Shown: positions 1 to 7,336 of the stretch, piece after piece
Position numbering within the stretch: position 1 is the first letter of the stretch
Layout: each line of letters opens with the position of its first letter
Assembly: GCF_006715085.1 (NCBI RefSeq)
Contig: NZ_VFMM01000001.1
Location: 3,286,001 to 3,350,000 of the forward strand
DNA from: Kribbella jejuensis
GTDB lineage: Bacteria > Actinomycetota > Actinomycetes > Propionibacteriales > Kribbellaceae
Direction of reading: 5' to 3'
DNA: 64,000 nt
Notes under the pieces: generated by a model
Databases searched by the model: none
What the model was told of the DNA's origin: nothing
The model's input: only the letters and a program-made list of their open reading frames with translations
Program-made: the position numbers and the translations under genes

Positions 1-465
1 AGCCGGCGGGTCGTCGTACCCCGCTCGTCGACGTACGGGCCTGCCGTCACCGACTCCGACGGGTTCCGCCGGTGCTTCGCCCACTCGCCGACCGGCGCGG
101 TCTATGCCGCCTACAGTGCCTTCGCGGCACTGTCCGATCAGGAGGTGGGGGTTGCCGCCGCGCGCAAGCTGATGGTTCCGGGACCCGACACCGACGCGCT
201 GATCCGCGAGCTGCAGTCGGAGGACTCGTCGAGCGGGTACCCGGTGACGCAGCTGGCCGGGTATCACCTGATCGACACCGGTCCGGACCGCGTGGTCCTG
301 ATGCTCGCCACGCCGGTCCAGTCCGCCTACGCGAGCCTCACGCTCACCCTGATCTGGCACGAGGGTGACTGGCGGCTGAAACCGCCCGCAGTCGGCGATC
401 CGGTCGGTGCACCGTTCGCCCAGCACCGTGACCTGTCCGACTTCGTTGCCTGGAGTGGTGTCTGA
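1..465 (+). CDS. Conjugation-locus protein, 3' part (NTF2/VirB8-like tail)
   Basis: This reading frame is open from the first base of the window, so the start lies upstream and only about 154 C-terminal residues are visible. The segment TLTLIWHEGDWRL resembles the last strand of NTF2-fold VirB8/TcpC-type proteins of actinobacterial conjugative elements; that is a family impression, not a search result. Its TGA stop shares one base with the ATG of the next gene, a TrbL/VirB6-like protein, so the two are translationally coupled and probably belong to one transfer operon. A role as a membrane-anchored transfer-channel component is inferred from this neighbour. No motif proves it, and a different conjugation-associated lipoprotein remains possible. 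Confidence 0.55.
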   Translation, partial: SRRVVVPRSSTYGPAVTDSDGFRRCFAHSPTGAVYAAYSAFAALSDQEVGVAAARKLMVPGPDTDALIRELQSEDSSSGYPVTQLAGYHLIDTGPDRVVLMLATPVQSAYASLTLTLIWHEGDWRLKPPAVGDPVGAPFAQHRDLSDFVAWSGV

Positions 466-1787
466 TGTGCGGAAAGCTGGCGATCACCTGCCACGTCGAA
501 GAGGCAATCCAGTCGGTAGCGACCAGTGCGATGGACCAACTCCAGGCTCAGGTGACCGCGGGCGCGCTCAGCACGCTGGACTCGATGACCTTCTGGCTCC
601 GGCCGGGTACGCCCGCTCTTGCCGACCAGCACGACCGGGCGACCGGCACGGTCCAGTTCCTGCAGGGCAGCCTGCTGAGCGTCACCGCTGCCGTGTTCGC
701 GATCGCGATCATCATTGCCGGCATCCGGATCGCCTGGGAGCAGCGGGCACAACCACTGCAGGAGCTGCTCAAGGCGATTCTGACGTTCGTCGTGGTGGGT
801 ACGGCCGGGGCCGCCACGATGCAGGTGCTGTCGGCCTGGTCGGACGGGTTCTCGGTCGCCATCATCGACCAGGCGGGCAAGGACCTGTCGCTGGCCGCGG
901 CCTTCGGTGGCTCCGTCAGCGGTGATGGTCAGGCCCAGAGCCTGGTCGCCGACGGCATGCCGGCGCTGCTCGGTATCACCACCGGAATGAGCGTGATCCT
1001 CGCATCGTTGATCCAGATCGTCCTGATGCTCGTGCGGTCAGCGTTGCTGGTGCTGTTGGCAGGGGCGTTCCCACTCGCAGCCGCGGCGACGAACACCGAG
1101 ATCGGGCGGAACTGGTTCAAGAAGTTCTGCGGCTGGTCGCTGGCCTTCATCGCCTACAAACCGGCGGCGGCGCTCGTTTATGCGGCGGCTCTCAAGGTGG
1201 CCCACGACCCCGCGATGAGCGCGGGCGACGCCGTGGTGCGGGCGATGACCGGGATGATGATGCTGCTGCTCGCGATCTTCGCGCTGCCGGCGTTGCTGCG
1301 CTTCATGGTGCCGGTGACCGCGGCGGTGGCGGGTGGCAGCGCGGGCATGGGCAGTTCCGTCGCCGACCCGGGCGGACTCGCGAGCGGTGCGGTCAGCGTC
1401 GGCAGTTCCGGCGCCGGGTTCGGCACCAGCCGTGGCGGCGGGAGTTCAGCCGGCGGCGCGACTGCGGGGGGCACCGGTGGAGCGACCGGCGGGGGTGCGA
1501 CCGGTGCGACTTCGGTCGGTGCAAAGGCAGCGGGTGCGGCGGGTGCTGTGGCCGGCGCGGCAGCCATCGGCCTCGCCGCAAGCCGGAAGGCGGCCGGTGG
1601 TATAGCCGGTGCAGCGTCACACTCCGCCGGTGAGTCAGGCGGCGGTTCGATCACACCGCCGTCTGCCAGTGGACCAATGTCCCGCCGCCCAAGCCCCCGT
1701 ACCTCGAGCTCCAACCACCGCAGCAATCCCCACCCATCAACCGAGCACCGCACCTCAGAACCCACCAGCCCCACCGGCAGCTGGTGA
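465..1787 (+). CDS. TrbL/VirB6-like conjugal transfer membrane protein
   Basis: A 440-residue integral membrane protein with hydrophobic segments near residues 68-85, 105-120, 170-200, 225-240 and 260-285. A Gly/Ala/Ser-rich low-complexity region follows from about residue 290. This layout is typical of TrbL/VirB6 channel proteins of type IV secretion-like conjugation systems, which form part of the inner-membrane pore. The ATG overlaps the previous stop (TGATG). The last 45 or so residues are Ser/Pro/Arg-rich and unlike the rest. The +1 frame from about 1665 to 1832 reads PPPKPPYLELQPPQQSPP and ends PTDSW-stop, which looks at least as natural and almost repeats the annotated end PTGSW-stop. 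A recent frameshift or terminal duplication is therefore plausible. No other transfer genes lie downstream, so this is the right end of the conjugation locus. Confidence 0.65.
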   Translation: MCGKLAITCHVEEAIQSVATSAMDQLQAQVTAGALSTLDSMTFWLRPGTPALADQHDRATGTVQFLQGSLLSVTAAVFAIAIIIAGIRIAWEQRAQPLQELLKAILTFVVVGTAGAATMQVLSAWSDGFSVAIIDQAGKDLSLAAAFGGSVSGDGQAQSLVADGMPALLGITTGMSVILASLIQIVLMLVRSALLVLLAGAFPLAAAATNTEIGRNWFKKFCGWSLAFIAYKPAAALVYAAALKVAHDPAMSAGDAVVRAMTGMMMLLLAIFALPALLRFMVPVTAAVAGGSAGMGSSVADPGGLASGAVSVGSSGAGFGTSRGGGSSAGGATAGGTGGATGGGATGATSVGAKAAGAAGAVAGAAAIGLAASRKAAGGIAGAASHSAGESGGGSITPPSASGPMSRRPSPRTSSSNHRSNPHPSTEHRTSEPTSPTGSW

Positions 1788-1879
1788 CTGAGCGCCGGAC
1801 TCCGGAATCCGCTGGCCCGACTGATAGCTGGTGACTCAGCACCGCACTGCGGAACCGCCGGCCCCAGCGCAGTTGGTGC
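1743..1879 (+). repeat. Three degenerate 47-bp tandem repeats across a stop codon
   Basis: Units begin near 1743, 1790 and 1837. They share a GAGCACCGCACTNCGGAA-type start and a CAGCTGGTGA-type end. The first unit carries the stop codon of the TrbL-like gene. The second ends with an equivalent TGG-TGA in another frame, because 47 is not a multiple of 3. The remaining non-coding stretch up to 1960 shows no further gene. Confidence 0.7.
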
Positions 1880-1960
1880 CGGGGGCCGGTTTCCCCAGGG
1901 TTTTCCACAGGTGTGGATTTTGGGGCTGGTGGCAACAATCTGTTGATTGTTCATGCGGAG

Positions 1961-2605
1961 TTACTTGATGAGCAGGGCTTCGGAACCTATCGGCTTGTAG
2001 CCGGCCGCGAGGAACGTGCGGAGAGAGGCCGCGTTGCCGGGCGTGATCTGGGCCCAGATCGACGCAGTGCTGGGGATCAGGGCGCGGGCGGCCAGGGCCA
2101 GGCGGCGGCCGTGGCCTTGGAGGCGGGCGTTCGGGGGTACTTCGATGGCGCACTCGAGACGGTCCGCCAGACCGCGCCCGGTGAGGACCATGCCTTCGTG
2201 GGCGTCGACGTATGCCCGGACGTCGTCGCGGTAGCGCCATGCGCGGTCGACTCGAGGATGGGCGAGGTCGTGCAGCTCGGTGAGGCCGGCGGTCGCGGCG
2301 GTGCGTTCGGCCTCGTCGGTGAGCGCGGGCGCGAGCAGCATCGCGTCGAGCGCGCTGACCCGGCGGCCGGTGAGCTTCTCGAGGGCCGAGAGGAACGGCG
2401 GGTTCGTCGGGGCGGACAGGTCGCCGGGCGGTAGGTGCTCCGCAACCCACGCCGGGTCGACGTCCGCGGCGATCACGATGTGGCCGGTGAACGACACCAC
2501 GCAGTACTCGCGGTCGGACGGCGGGGGTACGACGGAGACGCTGAGATCCGGGGGTGGGAACGTGCCGTGTTCGGCGGCGCGCAGAATGGCAGCGAGAGTT
2601 GTCAT
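1961..2605 (-). CDS. GNAT-family N-acetyltransferase-like protein
   Basis: About 214 residues, starting at the ATG encoding MTTLAAILRAAEHG; an ATG three codons upstream is also possible and longer starts would run into the divergent HMG-CoA lyase gene. The C-terminal part has the GNAT acetyl-CoA-binding pattern: a GHGRRLALAARAL pyrophosphate-loop-like segment, then ITPGNAASLRTFLAAGYKPIG, which matches the conserved Asn/Leu-Gly-Phe end of the fold. The N-terminal 100 residues are unlike a standard GNAT and may bind the substrate. The acceptor is unknown. The gene is divergent from HMG-CoA lyase with only about 50 bp between starts, so the two promoters must overlap. Confidence 0.7.
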   Translation of the reverse strand: MTTLAAILRAAEHGTFPPPDLSVSVVPPPSDREYCVVSFTGHIVIAADVDPAWVAEHLPPGDLSAPTNPPFLSALEKLTGRRVSALDAMLLAPALTDEAERTAATAGLTELHDLAHPRVDRAWRYRDDVRAYVDAHEGMVLTGRGLADRLECAIEVPPNARLQGHGRRLALAARALIPSTASIWAQITPGNAASLRTFLAAGYKPIGSEALLIK

Positions 2606-2657
2606 CAGGAGCATTGTCGCGGAGATCCCGTGGCGCGCTCGCAGAGGAGGCGGCAGG

Positions 2658-3584
2658 ATGCGCGAACCGCAGCTGGTCACGGCCGAGGGGTTGCCCGAGC
2701 GGGTCACGATCTACGAGGTCGGTCCCCGGGACGGGTTGCAGAACGAGTCGGCGATCGTCGACGTGGCGGTCAAGGCGGAGTTCATCAATCGGCTGGTCGA
2801 CGCGGGACTGACCACGATCGAGACGACCAGCTTCGTGCACCCGAAGTGGGTACCGCAGCTCGCCGACGCGGCCGAGCTCCTCGAACGGCTCGACCTGCCC
2901 GAAGGCGTCCGCGCCCCGGTGCTGGTGCCGAACGAGCGCGGGCTCGATCGCGCGCTGGCGGCCGGTGTCCGGGAGATCGCGATCTTCGCCAGCGCGACGG
3001 AGACGTTCGCGGGGAAGAACCTCAACTCGACGCTGGACGATCAGTTCGCGATGTTCACGCCGACGATCGAGCGGGCGCTGGGCGCCGGGCTGGCGGTCCG
3101 TGGGTACGTGTCGATGTGTTACGGCGACCCGTGGGAGGGCGACGTACCGATCGATCAGGTGGTCAAGGTCGGCGCGCGGCTGGTCGAGCTCGGGTGTCAC
3201 GAGCTGTCCCTCGGCGACACGATCGGGGTCGCGACGCCGGGTCAGGTGAGCGCGCTGATCGAGGCGTTCGGTGCGGCCGGGGTGCCTGTGGACAAGCTTG
3301 CGGTGCACTTCCACGACACCTACGGGCAGGCTCTCGCGAACACCCTCACCGCGCTCCGCGAAGGCGTCACCACGGTCGACAGCTCCGCTGGCGGCCTCGG
3401 CGGCTGCCCGTACGCCGAGAGCGCCACCGGCAACCTCGCCACCGAAGACCTCCTCTGGCAGCTCGACGGCCTCGGCATCCACACCGGCGTCGACCTCGAA
3501 AAACTCGTCACCACCAGCACCTGGATGGCCGAACAACTAGGCAAACCGTCACCCAGCCGAGTGGTCCAAGCCCTGGCCGGCTGA
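2658..3584 (+). CDS. mvaB: Hydroxymethylglutaryl-CoA lyase
   Basis: A 308-residue cytosolic enzyme cleaving HMG-CoA to acetyl-CoA and acetoacetate, the last step of leucine catabolism. The TIM-barrel signature is complete: GPRDGLQ at residues 22-28 with catalytic Arg24 and metal ligand Asp25, HFHDTYG at 217-223 supplying metal-binding His residues, and the Cys loop GGLGGCPYA at 245-253 with Cys250. The start is the ATG preceded by GAGGAGG at 2644-2650. Length matches the bacterial family. It stands alone here, without the acyl-CoA dehydrogenase or carboxylase genes that often accompany it. A related 4-hydroxy-2-oxovalerate or citramalate-type lyase is unlikely given the Cys loop. Confidence 0.93.
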   Translation: MREPQLVTAEGLPERVTIYEVGPRDGLQNESAIVDVAVKAEFINRLVDAGLTTIETTSFVHPKWVPQLADAAELLERLDLPEGVRAPVLVPNERGLDRALAAGVREIAIFASATETFAGKNLNSTLDDQFAMFTPTIERALGAGLAVRGYVSMCYGDPWEGDVPIDQVVKVGARLVELGCHELSLGDTIGVATPGQVSALIEAFGAAGVPVDKLAVHFHDTYGQALANTLTALREGVTTVDSSAGGLGGCPYAESATGNLATEDLLWQLDGLGIHTGVDLEKLVTTSTWMAEQLGKPSPSRVVQALAG

Positions 3585-3648
3585 CCGCTGCCTCGCCCCT
3601 GCCCTTTCCGCTTCAAGTCTATCGATTCCCGCTTCACCTCAGCTCTGG

Positions 3649-3657
3649 TTATCCACA
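3649..3657 (+). other. Isolated DnaA-box match
   Basis: TTATCCACA is an exact match to the consensus DnaA box, in the gap between HMG-CoA lyase and the next regulator gene. A second exact match in reverse orientation lies at 9837-9845 inside an ABC transporter gene. There is no cluster, no dnaA/dnaN context and no AT-rich unwinding element, so this is not an origin. Confidence 0.4.
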
Positions 3658-3705
3658 GGGTTGTAAACGGGTGAAAGTGTCGGTGGGGTGGGGGAAGCTG
3701 GGTGG

Positions 3706-4545
3706 GTGAGTGCGCAGCGGGTTGAGCTTGGGGAGTTTTTGAAGGCGCGGCGGGGGCGGGTGGCGCCTGAGGATGTCGGTTTGCCTGGGGGTGGGCGGCG
3801 GCGGACGCCTGGGTTGCGACGGGAGGAGTTGGCGCAGCTCGCCGGGGTCGGCGTCACGTGGTACACGTGGCTCGAGCAGGGGCGGCCGATCAACGTGTCG
3901 GGGCAGGTGCTGGACGCGGTCGCGACGACGCTCGGGTTGACGCCGGTCGAGCGCGAGCATCTGTACCGGCTGGCTGAGGCGACACCGATGCGGCTGCCGC
4001 GGACGACGGACTGCGCGAGTGAGGCGGTGTTCGAGGAGATCGTCGAGGCGCTCGATCCGCTACCGGCGGTGATCACCAACACCCGGTTCGACATCGTCCG
4101 GGCGAACCGTGCGTACAACGACCTGTTCCACGACTGGCACCGGCTGCCCTGCATCCACAAGAACCTGCTCTGGTGCATCATCACCGAGCCGACCGCCCGT
4201 GAGCAGCTGCTCAACTACGACACCGAGGTGCCGTACCTGGTCGGCCGGTTGAGGTCGGCCTACGGCGAGCACGTCGGCGACCCGGACTGGGAGACCGACC
4301 TCGCGCGGTTGCGCTCGATCTGTCCCGAGTTCGATCTGCTGTGGTCCAAGCACGAGGTGGCGGCCTGTACGCCGCGGGTACGCCGGATCGCCAACCCGGA
4401 CGTCGGCGAGGTACGCCTCACGATCACCGAGCTGGCCGTGTCCGCGCACCCGGACCTGCTGCTGTTCATCGAGTCCCCCGCCGATGAGGAGACCCGCGCC
4501 AAACTCCCGCTGACCCGCCGGGAGGCCACGGCCCGACAGGTCTGA
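3706..4545 (+). CDS. XRE-type regulator with MmyB-like ligand-binding domain
   Basis: About 279 residues. The N-terminal half contains a helix-turn-helix (roughly residues 25-85): RTPGLRREELAQLAGV, then WYTWLEQG and ATTLGLTPVEREHLYRLA, the hallmark of the actinobacterial PGLRREE family. The rest (about 95-250) matches the MmyB-like PAS-fold ligand domain, including ITNTRFDIVRANRAYNDLF. The chosen GTG at 3706 has GGGGAAG about 9 bp upstream; an in-frame GTG at 3688 is possible. Homologues often repress an adjacent short-chain dehydrogenase or transporter, but no such partner is next to it. The downstream EcsC gene is convergent. The ligand is unknown. Confidence 0.85.
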   Translation: MSAQRVELGEFLKARRGRVAPEDVGLPGGGRRRTPGLRREELAQLAGVGVTWYTWLEQGRPINVSGQVLDAVATTLGLTPVEREHLYRLAEATPMRLPRTTDCASEAVFEEIVEALDPLPAVITNTRFDIVRANRAYNDLFHDWHRLPCIHKNLLWCIITEPTAREQLLNYDTEVPYLVGRLRSAYGEHVGDPDWETDLARLRSICPEFDLLWSKHEVAACTPRVRRIANPDVGEVRLTITELAVSAHPDLLLFIESPADEETRAKLPLTRREATARQV

Positions 4546-4559
4546 CCTACCGGGAGCTG

Positions 4560-5255
4560 CTACTGCTCGATCGGGCGGCGGATTCGGCGGACTAGGCTTT
4601 TGTCGGCGAATTGGCCGACTCGGTAGGTGGACCAGCCGTCGACGCCGGCGCCGACGGCGCCGCCGAGGAGCGGGACGCGTCGGGTGATCGTGAGTGCCAT
4701 CCGCTTGCCGCTGATCCGGCCGATGAGCTCGGCCACGACCTCGCCCGACACCTGGCGGTCGAGCTCCGGGTCGAAGACCGGGGCGGTCGCGATCGCCAGC
4801 GGCGACGAGACCAGGCTCGACTTCCGGAGCCGGTCGGTGACGCCCTCCTCGCCGAGCAGGCAGGTGATGACGGCGGTCCGGACCCGGGGGTCGTCCAGGT
4901 CGTACCCGCGCAGGTGGGCGATCGCCGCCACCATCCGGCACTGCACGACCGCGAGACCGGTCAGGTTCGCGGGCAGTGCGACCGGGAGCGTGACGAGACC
5001 GCCGATGCTGGTCGCGAACCCCTGGACGCCGGCCAGCCGGATGTGCTGGTCGATGACCGCGTCGATGGCGAGCGTGACGTCGCCGTCGCAACGCTCCAGC
5101 TTGGTGTCGGCGATCCGCTCCGCGCCCGGGAACCGCTGGTACCCGTCGATCGCGACCTCGAGGATCTGGCGCAACACGCCGCCCGCTGCTGTCGGGGCGA
5201 ACCGCTGGGCGGCGGGCGCGAGACTACTGGCGACGAACCTGGCTACTCCGGCCAC
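4560..5255 (-). CDS. EcsC family protein
   Basis: A 231-residue protein with the EcsC layout: a long helical N-terminal region, then GFATSIGGLVTLPVALPANL and LTGLAVVQCRMVAAIAHLRGYD, then a C-terminal Gly-rich segment PLLGGAVGAGVDGWSTYRVG. The last resembles the membrane-inserting glycine-rich hairpin of this family. EcsC proteins are linked to ABC exporters and membrane homeostasis in Firmicutes; the biochemical role is not established. The GTG start lies upstream of the divergent aat gene, with about 156 bp between the two starts. No ABC genes adjoin it, so a direct Ecs transporter link is not supported here. Confidence 0.8.
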   Translation of the reverse strand: MAGVARFVASSLAPAAQRFAPTAAGGVLRQILEVAIDGYQRFPGAERIADTKLERCDGDVTLAIDAVIDQHIRLAGVQGFATSIGGLVTLPVALPANLTGLAVVQCRMVAAIAHLRGYDLDDPRVRTAVITCLLGEEGVTDRLRKSSLVSSPLAIATAPVFDPELDRQVSGEVVAELIGRISGKRMALTITRRVPLLGGAVGAGVDGWSTYRVGQFADKSLVRRIRRPIEQ

Positions 5256-5399
5256 GGTGCTCCTTCCCGCCCGGCCCCACGCGTCAGAACCCGGACGTGT
5301 TTCAACTGTACGTGTCTCCCACCCCTACGCCACTCGGGACAAACCCTTGGTGTCCCCCGAGGGTGTGCCCTACGCCGGACCGAGCGACATGCCCTAGGT

Positions 5400-5411
5400 G
5401 AGAATGGATGC
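5400..5411 (+). promoter_or_regulatory. Leaderless-type -10 element of aat
   Basis: GAGAAT at 5400-5405 is followed by exactly 6 nt and then the GTG start of aat, placing the predicted transcription start at or within a base or two of the start codon. No Shine-Dalgarno sequence can fit between them. The same spacing recurs at other genes in this window. Confidence 0.4.
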
Positions 5412-6077
5412 GTGCCGATCGAACCTGCTCCGTCTCAGTGGGACTTCCCGCCGGTTGGTGTGGCGGGGGCCAGTGACGTGGTAGCGGGCGGTGCCGATCT
5501 CGCCCCGGGGACCGTGCTGGCGGCGTACCGGCGGGGGCTGTTCCCGATGCCGGATCACCGGAATTCGGTGTTGTGGTGGTCGCCGGTGGACCGCGGCGTG
5601 ATCGACGTCGCCGGCTACCGGCCGTCGCGGTCGTTGCGGCGCGCGCGGGCGAAGTTCGAGATCCGGGTCAACACCGCGTTCGACCAGGTGATCCGGGCGT
5701 GTGCGGACCCACGCCGCCCGGGTTCGTGGATCGACAGCGACATCATCGCGTCGTACACCGAGCTGCACCGGCTCGGTTGGGTGCACTCCGTTGAGGCCTG
5801 GGACGGCGACCAGCTGGCAGGCGGTCTGTACGGCGTGGCGATCGGCGGGCTGTTCGCAGGTGAGTCGATGTTCCACCACAAGACCGACGGCTCGAAGGCG
5901 GCCGTCGCGGGCACGATCGAGCTGCTCGACGACGAGTACGCCGCCGACCGGGTCTTCGACATCCAGTGGGTCACCGACCATCTCGCCACGCTCGGCGCGG
6001 TCTCGATCCCCCGTGAGACCTACGTACGACGGGTCACGCGCGCCCTCGACGTACCGCTCCCGAAGGCCTTCAGCTGA
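5412..6077 (+). CDS. aat: Leucyl/phenylalanyl-tRNA--protein transferase
   Basis: A 221-residue enzyme that transfers Leu or Phe from aminoacyl-tRNA to N-terminal Lys/Arg of proteins, marking them for ClpS/ClpAP in the N-end rule. Family motifs are complete: AAYRRGLFPMPD and WWSPVDRGVI at the N-terminus, then GSWIDSDIIASYTELHRLGW, HSVEAWDGDQLAGGLYGVAIG, FAGESMFHH and FDIQWVTDHLATLGAVSIPR. The GTG start is the only one in frame close to the usual family N-terminus. Its 3' end overlaps the convergent tetR gene by 8 bp. It is a single-gene unit here. Confidence 0.93.
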   Translation: MPIEPAPSQWDFPPVGVAGASDVVAGGADLAPGTVLAAYRRGLFPMPDHRNSVLWWSPVDRGVIDVAGYRPSRSLRRARAKFEIRVNTAFDQVIRACADPRRPGSWIDSDIIASYTELHRLGWVHSVEAWDGDQLAGGLYGVAIGGLFAGESMFHHKTDGSKAAVAGTIELLDDEYAADRVFDIQWVTDHLATLGAVSIPRETYVRRVTRALDVPLPKAFS

Positions 6078-6756
6078 GCCCCACAAAGGCCGCCATCTGC
6101 CGGGAGGCCGAGGCGAAGAACTCGTCCGCCGGGTCCATCGATCCGACCAGCTGACCGAAGAGCTCGAAGCTCAGCATCCCGAACAGCTGGGTCCACACGA
6201 TCACGGTCCGCACCAGGATCGCGGGCGGTACGTCGGGAGCCAGCGCGACCAGTACCTTCGTCTGCTCGGCCAGCACACCCGACGGTTCCGGGGCGTCCGG
6301 CGGCGTGACGAGCCGGCCCGTCGCCTGCGCACGCTGGAGCAGCCCGAGCAGCAGCAGCGGCACCCGGCTCGCCGGCTCGACCGTGGTTTGCGGCGCCTGG
6401 TACCCGCTGATCGGCGACCCGTAGATCAGCGCGTACTCCTGCGGATTGGCCCGCGCCCAGTCCCGTACGGCGGTGTAGATCGCGATCCACTCGTCGACCG
6501 GATCGCCCGCGCCGGCGGCTGCCTCCGCGGCCGCGCCGAGGGCGTCGTACGCGTCGATGATCAGCGCGGTGAGGAGCTCGTCGCGGCTCGCGAAGTACCG
6601 GTAGAGGGCGGACGACACCATGCCGAGCTCGCGGGAGATCGCCCGGAGCGAGAGCGCCTCGGCGCCGACGGTCGCCAGTTGCTGCCGCGCGGCCGCCTTG
6701 ATCTCCTCCGTCAGCTCGGCCCGGGCACGCTCACGGGCAGTTCGTCCGGCGTTCAT
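6070..6756 (-). CDS. TetR-family repressor (WHG-type C-terminal domain)
   Basis: About 228 residues beginning MNAGRTARERARAELTEEI. The TetR helix-turn-helix spans about residues 30-60: LSLRAISRELGMVSSALYRY followed by FASRDELLTALI. The C-terminal part (about 90-210) resembles the TetR_C_13/WHG dimerisation and ligand domain, with WARANPQEYALIYGSPI. It is divergent from the nitroreductase-like gene, and two near-identical 15-bp palindromes lie between them. This is the standard arrangement of a repressor controlling itself and its neighbour. The inducer is unknown; a small hydrophobic or nitroaromatic compound is a guess based only on the neighbour. Confidence 0.88.
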   Translation of the reverse strand: MNAGRTARERARAELTEEIKAAARQQLATVGAEALSLRAISRELGMVSSALYRYFASRDELLTALIIDAYDALGAAAEAAAGAGDPVDEWIAIYTAVRDWARANPQEYALIYGSPISGYQAPQTTVEPASRVPLLLLGLLQRAQATGRLVTPPDAPEPSGVLAEQTKVLVALAPDVPPAILVRTVIVWTQLFGMLSFELFGQLVGSMDPADEFFASASRQMAAFVGLS

Positions 6757-6778
6757 ACCGCCAGTCTGCCACATAACC

Positions 6779-6846
6779 GAGAGCACTGCTCTTGACAGTG
6801 ATCGGCGATCTAGGGTTCACTGATCACAACAGAGAGCACCGCTCTC
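6779..6846. promoter_or_regulatory. Paired 15-bp operators and TTGACA element
   Basis: GAGAGCACTGCTCTT at 6779-6793 and GAGAGCACCGCTCTC at 6832-6846 are palindromes of the same sequence (arms GAGAGC/GCTCTC). Their centres are 53 bp apart, close to five helical turns. A TTGACA hexamer at 6792-6797 overlaps the first site. They are very likely binding sites of the adjacent TetR protein, controlling both divergent genes. Confidence 0.75.
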
Positions 6847-6868
6847 GCAAAGACCGAAGGAACCCGAC

Positions 6869-7336
6869 ATGACCGAGTACAAGCAGACCTACGACAGCAA
6901 GCGCGTGATCACCGTCGCCGAGGGCAGCATGCGTGTCTTCAACCGCATCGTCGCCGGTCTGACGAAGCTCGGCATCAGCGTGATGGGCAGTCGGGTGCTC
7001 TCCGTCCAGGGCCGCAAATCCGGCGAGTGGCGCAGCACCCCGGTGAACCTCCTCACCGTCGACGGACAGCGCTACCTGGTCGCGCCACGCGGCCACACGC
7101 AGTGGGTGAAGAACCTGCGCGCCAGTGGCACCGGCCGGCTGCAGCTCGGTCGCAGGATCGACACCTTCCGGGCCGAGGAGCTTGCCGACGCGGACAAGAT
7201 CCCGGCGCTGCGGATGTACCTGAAGGAGTGGTCCTGGGAGGTCGGCACGTTCTTCCAGGGCGACGTCACCAAGAACTCCCCCGACGAGGTCCTGCACCAC
7301 ATCGCCCCGGGTGTCCCGGTCTTCAAGATCAACTAG
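6869..7336 (+). CDS. Nitroreductase/quinone reductase family protein (Ddn-like, F420-type)
   Basis: A 155-residue protein of the deazaflavin-dependent nitroreductase family. The split-barrel core is visible: RVLSVQGRKSGEWRSTPVNL, then LLTVDGQRYLVAPRGHTQWV and KNLRASGTGRLQLGRR, with the conserved G-R-K-S-G and W-V-K-N-L-R-A motifs that bind F420 in Mycobacterium Ddn and its relatives. These enzymes reduce quinones, nitro groups or lipids using F420H2; the natural substrate is not deducible. An upstream GAAGGAACC serves as ribosome-binding site. The gene sits behind two TetR operators. Its end overlaps the convergent ABC gene by 4 bp. Confidence 0.85.
   Translation: MTEYKQTYDSKRVITVAEGSMRVFNRIVAGLTKLGISVMGSRVLSVQGRKSGEWRSTPVNLLTVDGQRYLVAPRGHTQWVKNLRASGTGRLQLGRRIDTFRAEELADADKIPALRMYLKEWSWEVGTFFQGDVTKNSPDEVLHHIAPGVPVFKIN

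Noticed and set aside
3649..3657. Exact DnaA box, with another at 9837-9845
   Set aside because: Only two scattered copies, one within a coding region, with no dnaA/dnaN context or AT-rich element; not an origin.
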